The translations under genes were made by a program, and so were the position numbers. From NCBI RefSeq assembly GCF_018687715.1, contig NC_056765.1, positions 20,413,394 through 20,477,393 on the forward strand: a stretch of 64,000 nucleotides of DNA. Reading direction: 5' to 3'. This DNA is from Carya illinoinensis. Its lineage: Eukaryota > Streptophyta > Magnoliopsida > Fagales > Juglandaceae. This document shows positions 58,546 to 64,000 of the stretch, piece after piece. The notes under the pieces are model-generated. The model searched no databases. It worked only from the letters and a program-made list of their open reading frames with translations, and had not been told where the DNA came from. Each line of letters starts with the position of its first letter. Within the stretch, counting starts at the first letter, position 1.

Positions 58546-60571
58546 TGTGATACCCCGTTTTTACGTATATTTTCACTGAAGGAGTTGTTTGATTTAATTA
58601 ATATATTAGTTCTTTTATTTTAAATTATTGCATTTTAATTGGTTTTATTTTAGTTTGATGTGGTGTTTAATTTATTTTAGTCGTTTTATGGTTTTTAAAA
58701 TTGTTTTCGTCGGATCAGTTTTTGGATTTCGGAGGTGAGGACTGGATCTCATTTTCTTTCTCCATCTTTTCTTTTCTCTTTTTTTGTTTTTTCTTTCCCT
58801 TTTTCCTTTTTTCTTTCCTTTTTCTTTCTTTTCTTCTTTCTTTCTTTTCTTCTTCTTCCTTTCCTTTCCTCCCACATGCTGCTCTTCTCTCCCTCTCTCT
58901 GTCGCCGATTGCTTCGGCCACCCAGACCACTGCTGTCCAGCAGACGTGGCTAACACCGCCCCCACCAGTTGACTCCCCTCTAGCCGGCGCACCTCCCTAC
59001 AAAAAATCAGCCCCTCCCTTGCCGCCGTTAACCACCTAGAGCCCATCTAAGTCGCGACGTTTTTGGCCTTTTTCGGCACCTTCGCTCCACCTCCGGCCAC
59101 CATCCTTTAACCACTTCATCCCCTACCTCTTGCAGGCCTAACCCACCCATTTCCAGCCCCGATCTGTTGCCGGAGCAGCTCCTACGAGCTCAACTCCGAT
59201 TTGCTCTTTTTTCGCTTCCACCTCCATTTCCACCGCTACCCACGGCCAAAACTCACTTCCATTAGCTTCATAATATATATCTAGGCCATTCCCTATCAAT
59301 TCCAAGTCTTGGTTTGTCCCCATTTGAAAGTGGGTATTTTACAACCCACGGCTACAGTGTAAAATACACTGTTACGTTGCTTTTTCTATGTCGTTTGCAA
59401 CATCTTGATCCTTTGAAAAATACCTTATAGCGCTGTAAGTACTTTCCAACCTCTATTTTAGATTAAATATATTTGTGCTCTTACAATAAATTATTTGACT
59501 GGTTGGTTGATTCCGGACTGAATCCGAGGAGTTTGGCGTCAGATGGATTGAGGATGGAGTTGTTCGGTTTTGTTGATTTTGTGATTGGTTGGTTAATCTG
59601 TATCTTGAGGTGTGCATGGCATGATGCATTCATGTGCATTTATTAAATTGAGAAAAACCGATGTTATTTGTGTAAATGGATTTTCGAGTGCGTGTGTATC
59701 ACGACCCTAAGCCGAGATGGGGTATTATCTCGGTGGAGCTCCTTTAGTCAGTCGGGAGCGTAATATACTGAGTGACGTCCCCTGGGTTGTCGTTGGGTGA
59801 CAACGAGAGTGGGCGGGATGGTAACGCTCTCGTACCGACTCCGTGGCCCTTCACTGGCGAGGGCTAGAGGATGCTTGGCTACATACGTGCGGGGCGCGGA
59901 ACTGGGCATCGCTCGTTACGAAGTCACACGCATGGTCATTACTCGTGTGACGATGGGAGCCAGGGTATGTGGATGACCCCTAGGGGAGGTCATGGTGCAT
60001 TCAGATTAATTGGATATTGAATTGAATTGGATTTGGGCTAAATGAGACTTTTGGTGTGAGTTGGAAAGTAATACGTTTTGGGGCCAAATGGGATTTTTGG
60101 CATGCGTGGCAAAAAATGTGGATTTATAATTATGCGCATTTGGCATTCTTTCATGCATATTGTTTGAGTTTAATATGTTTTTATCTTGTGGCATTTGGAT
60201 CTTTACTTACCTGCGGCACCATTTTGGTGTCGTAGATTTTGATGCAGAGGTCGAGGAGGAGGAGGAGGCTGAGCCCGAGGAGGCGGCTCCGCCGAAGTAT
60301 TGATTTAGAGTTTATGCTTTGTAATTTGGTTGGAAACAATATTTGTGGCTTGTAATATTTTATTATATATGTTTTGGATGGGTTTGTGTTAAACAAAGAA
60401 AAATTTTGGTACTTAGTTATATGACTTTGTTTATCCGCTGCGTGTTTTTTTTTTGCACACTTGTTGCATGTACACACACTTGGCACTTGGCGATAGGGTG
60501 GTGACCCGTGTTGTCATCATCCCGACGTCTCGATTTCCCCATGTCCGTATGTGGGATTTGGGGGCATCACA
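58546..60571 (+). repeat. 3' LTR (copy D), complete, 2026 bp
   Basis: TGTGATACCCCG ... GGGGGCATCACA. It shares its two ends with LTRs A and B but has a different central block (59690-60000, with ACCGACTCCGTGGCC and GAGGATGCTTGGCTACA) in place of their 66-bp repeats. CT-rich and Lys/Glu open frames in it are artefacts. Confidence 0.92.
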
Positions 60572-60576
60572 TAGAA
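60572..60576. repeat. TSD of gypsy element, copy 2 (TAGAA)
   Basis: Partner of 53290-53294 with one mismatch. Confidence 0.65.
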
Positions 60577-61547
60577 TTTTCGGATATAGGGGAGATACAT
60601 AGAAAAACTCCCTTAATGAATTTCGGTTTGGGCCAAAACAGAATATATAATTAATTGCACATAGGGATTGAACCACAAGTAACATACAAGTTAAAAACAG
60701 TTTAGTTGTCCTCCAAAAATCAAGCTAAAACCGAAGCACAGATGTGAGATAAACCATGAAATTTGAAACACATATAAATCATACTAGGGAATGAATCAAG
60801 AGCCTCTCTTACTTCAAGATTTCATCTTTTAGAAGATGAAAATAAGCTTTGAATTTTCAAGCTATGAACAACCTGAGGATGGGTATGGAATGAGAGGTAT
60901 GGCACAACTTGGGGAGGAAGAAGATTGTTTCTTTCTTTCCTTGGGGTCGCACTGCTTGAAGAGAGGAAGAGAAAAACTTTGGTTTCCTTGACCTTGAAGA
61001 TGAAAGGAAGAAGAAGAGGAATGGAGAAAGGGAGAAATGGGTATCGGCTTGGGGAGGAAGGAAGAAGATTTGTTCTTTTCTTTTGGCTAGGTGACCGACG
61101 GATTTAAGGGTTAAGGACTAAATCACTTTTTGGTCAAAGTCCTGTTTCACAAGTTTGAAAAGTGACCAACGGATAAGGGGGAGAATTGCTTTTGTTTTTC
61201 CCCCCTTCTTGTTGCCTTAGGCATTGACTTGGAGGAAGGGGCAAGGGCTTTTTGGTCTTTGTTCCCTTATTCCATCACAAGGAAGCAAATGGATCTCCAC
61301 CTCAAAATACCTTTCACCTACCAATCCAATGGTTGAGAATAATTGGATCATTTTCTTAAATAATGAAAATTATAGGGCTTAAGAGAAAATTATACCCTTG
61401 ATTTATTTTAATAACCCACATAAAAATTAAAGCACACCCATCTTAAAATAAAATAATAAAATAATAAGAATCTTTATCTTAAAAAATTTAACTTAAAGAA
61501 TTAATAAAATGACATAAGGATCTACGTTGTAAGATTCGGGTATTACA

Positions 61548-61552
61548 CTACT
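61548..61552. repeat. TSD of solo LTR L2, copy 2 (CTACT)
   Basis: Exact partner of 50794-50798. Confidence 0.88.
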
Positions 61553-61837
61553 CCCACAAGGAAAGAAACACTTGGAGGATAAGAGTTTTTTTTTTTAAGT
61601 GTTTGAGTATGTTTTCGGGACCTATTACTACGAGGAGTCCAATGAATAAGGGTTTTTGAATTGAGTTAGTTTCTTATTAGGAAATCAAACAGATAATTAA
61701 AATGGGTGTATAGTTATCAGAATATCCTATTCAAAACAAAATACCCTCACAAAACATATCTGATAAAATAGTAACAATAAAAATAATAATAGTAATAATA
61801 ATAAAAAAATATTCTCACTTTGGATCTGGGTGTTACA

Positions 61838-61842
61838 AAGAG
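61838..61842. repeat. TSD of solo LTR L1, copy 2 (AAGAG)
   Basis: Exact partner of 48156-48160. Confidence 0.85.
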
Positions 61843-62429
61843 TCATTCACACCTTTCCTATCACCCCTCTAGATGTTTAAAGGTCGTCCATATCTGTTCC
61901 CCTTGCATTTGGTCACTTTCCAACCATTTTCTTAGAGAGAAAACCAGAGGAGCTCTCGCACAGATTCTCTGGCTTACTTTGCTCGATATTATTGAAGTTG
62001 TTGTAAGTATTTTCTTACAAAGTACTCTTCATGAATGTTGTTCATCTTCTAGTCTAGTCATTTGATGGGTCAAAAGGTTGTTTATGCATGAAAAGTTCAT
62101 TTTGAGCAATAATTTGGACAATGTGTGATATTTTGATGATTTTGACTAAGTTTTTGACAAAATCTTGGTCTAATTTTTTTTATAGAGTATAGTTAACATG
62201 CTAATATATAAGTTTGTTAAGATTCATTGCATGTTATAAGTTTTCTATAAGAGTTTTTCTTAGATCTAAAAGTTGAAAACTGGAAGGTTGAAAATAGATT
62301 CTGTTTTGATTAAGCTTGAATCTTTTGTTGTGAAAGCTTGCTCCAATGGCTTTAATATTTACATGTGTTGTTCTAAGAATTTGATTTTCATTTTAGGATG
62401 TCATTTTAAGCATTTATGGTGTTGGTTTT
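61838..62429 (+). repeat. Long LTR family F, copy 2, right part
   Basis: Continues the sequence left at 48160 and matches about 16200-16880 of copy 1 (GAGAGAAAACCAGAGGAGCT; TTTTGACTAAGTTTTTGAC versus the corresponding stretch). It is broken again at 62430 by a new LTR start. Confidence 0.65.
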
Positions 62430-64000
62430 TGTGATGACCCGCTTTTACGTGTATTTTCACTGAAGGGTTGTTTTTAATTTAATTAATATATTGATTATTT
62501 ATTTTAAATTATTGCATTTTAAATTGGTTTTTAATTTATTTGATGCGGTGTTTAATTTGTTTAGTCGTTTTACAGTTTTTGAAAATCGTTTTCGGCAGAT
62601 CTGTTTTGGTTTCCGGAGTGAGGACTGGACCTCATTTCTTTTCCATCATCTTTTCTTTTTCTCTTTTTTTTTTTTCTTTTATTTTTTCTTCTTTCTCTTT
62701 TTTCTTCTTTTTCATTTTTCTTTCTTTTTTTTCTTTCTTTACTCTCCTCCCCGGTTCTCTCTCCCGTGCGCACACTCTCTCTCCTCTCCTTCACACTGAT
62801 CATGCCAGCTGCCCAGACCCACCGCCGCCGGCCACCGTGTGGCACACCAGCCCCACCATTTTCTTCCCCTCCCTTCGGTGAACCATGCCACCAAGTTTCA
62901 TCCCCAACTGTGCCGCCGTTTAACCAGAAAAAGCCCATCAAGCCACACGGTTTTTGCTCCGATCTGCCGCTGTCACTCCACCTCCGGCCACCACCTCTTC
63001 ACCATTTCATCACCGACTCCTTGCCGTCATAAACCACCCATTTCCGGCCTCTAACAGTAGCCGGAATAGCTCCCACAAGCTAGTTTCCGATTTGGGCATT
63101 TAAGCCCTTCAACCACCATTTTCGCCGCCACCCACGGCCAAACTCCACTTCCCTTAGCTTCATAAACATCCTTAGACCATTCCCTATAAATCCCGAGCTT
63201 TGGTTTGTCCCTGTTCAAAAGTGGGTATTTTACAACCCACGGCCACAGTGAAATTTCACTGTTACGTTGCTTTTCTTCCGCCGTTTGCAACACCGCGGGC
63301 TTTCTAAAAATACCATATAGCGCTGTAAGTATTTTCCAAACCCTACTTTTAGATTTAAATATATTTTTCTCATTCAATAAATATTTGTTGTTGGTTGGCT
63401 GATTTCGGACTGAGTCCGAGGAGTTCGGGGGTCGGATGGATAGAGGAAGGAGTTGCTTGATTTATTGATTTATGGTTGGTTGGTTGTTTTATGCATTGAA
63501 TTTTAATTTACATGGTGCATGCACGTGTGTTTTATTTAATTTGAGAAAATCCTGTTTTATTGGCGTAAGTGGATTTTCGGGTGCGTGTGTATCACGAGCC
63601 CAAGCCGGGATGGGTTATTATCCCGGTGGAGCTCCTCTGGTCACTCAGGAGCATAATATACTGAGTGACGTCTCCTAAGTTGTTGCTGGATGATGACGGG
63701 AGTGGGGGCTAGGGGATGCTTGGCTACGAACGCGTCGGGCGCGGAACCGAGCATCGCTCTACGCACCGACTCCATGGCCCTTCGCTGGCGAGGGCTAGAG
63801 GATGCTTGGTTACGAACGCGCGGGCACGGAACTGGGCATCGCTCGTTTAGGTGTCACATGCGTGGTCGTTATCTACAGTGTGGCACTAGAGCCAGGGTGT
63901 GCGGATGACCCCTAGGGGAGGTCATGGTGCATACGGATTAATTGGTTAATGGTTTGAGTTTGATATGGGTCAAATGTGACTTTTGGCGTGATATTTGGAA
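62430..64000 (+). repeat. Tekay-like LTR (copy E), runs off the window
   Basis: Starts TGTGATGACCCGC and follows LTRs C and D to the window end, with the same central block. Near 63700-63840 it has a partial duplication of the GAGGATGCTTGG...GGAAC...GCATCGCTC segment. Whether it is a solo LTR or the 5' LTR of an element cannot be told here. Confidence 0.88.

Larger units (their letters stand above)
53295..60571 (+). mobile_element. Tekay-like chromodomain Ty3/gypsy element, 7.3 kb, defective
   Basis: 5' LTR (53295-54860, cut short), a fragment of the gag end, protease, reverse transcriptase, RNase H, integrase, chromodomain, polypurine tract (58533-58545), complete 3' LTR (58546-60571). This is the Ty3/gypsy order, and the C-terminal chromodomain places it among chromoviruses, most likely the Tekay/Del lineage. 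A deletion removed the last ~470 bases of the 5' LTR, the primer-binding site and nearly all of gag. It sits inside solo LTR L2. Confidence 0.92.
50799..61547 (-). mobile_element. Solo LTR L2 (3.47 kb of its own sequence), split by a gypsy element
   Basis: Ends TGTAACAACCCC (50799) and GGGTATTACA (61547), with the exact TSD CTACT. Its own parts are 50799-53294 and 60572-61547. It carries a short array of TTTCATGCATAACATTTAA-like units (51455-51600), a hairpin (51347-51361) and an AT run (53160-53181). No coding region. Confidence 0.82.
48161..61837 (-). mobile_element. Solo LTR L1 (2.93 kb of its own sequence), split by L2
   Basis: Ends TGTAACAACC (48161) and GGTGTTACA (61837) form an inverted repeat TGTAAC/GTTACA, with an exact 5-bp TSD. 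Its own parts are 48161-50798 and 61548-61837. Similarity to L2 near the hairpin (TGAGTC.AATAC.CA.TAA) shows they are relatives in the same orientation. No coding sequence or second LTR. Confidence 0.8.

Overview
This is nuclear DNA from a flowering plant, probably a woody eudicot. The evidence is a plant-type L1 LINE with an RNase H tail, Ty1/copia and chromodomain Ty3/gypsy elements, CACTA and hAT DNA transposons, a Tourist-like MITE, AT-rich introns and one intron-bearing plant gene. A Fagales-like tree is only a guess. I see no rRNA, tRNA or CRISPR. At least 85% of the window is transposable-element DNA, and almost every open frame is a decayed transposon frame or a chance frame in repeats.

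Layout. (1) 246-6016: a near full-length minus-strand LINE with a 12-bp target-site duplication (TSD). (2) 6833-7808: end of a minus-strand long LTR. (3) 7809-15350: a non-coding chromovirus-derived element arranged LTR - internal - LTR - internal. (4) 15350-19687: a 5'-truncated long LTR. (5) 20650-29133: a truncated minus-strand copia element whose gag is split by a solo LTR (22591-27862), itself split by a hAT element (23334-26400). (6) 29166-29521: a Tourist-like MITE. (7) 29707-32312: the one convincing host gene, a two-exon RTM2-like membrane-anchored HSP20-domain protein on the minus strand, with transposon debris in its intron. (8) 33030-35735: a probable solo LTR. (9) 35736-47129: a minus-strand CACTA element with a decayed transposase, a ~88-bp minisatellite, a second divergent frame and a 2.36-kb LTR-like insertion. 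(10) 47130 to the window end: a stack of LTRs four deep. A long LTR is split by solo LTR L1 (TSD AAGAG), which is split by solo LTR L2 (TSD CTACT), which is split by a Tekay-like gypsy element (TSD TAGCA/TAGAA). A further LTR starts at 62430 and runs off the window.

How the parts relate. TSDs, and reading frames that resume across insertions, allow the insertions to be ordered in time. In the copia case gag came first, then the solo LTR, then the hAT. The RTM2-like gene keeps an uninterrupted frame, exact splice sites and a TATA box, so it may be active in a strongly repetitive setting. The most unusual single signal is a 94-bp intron-like interval between the end of gag and the protease of the Tekay-like element at 54974-55067.
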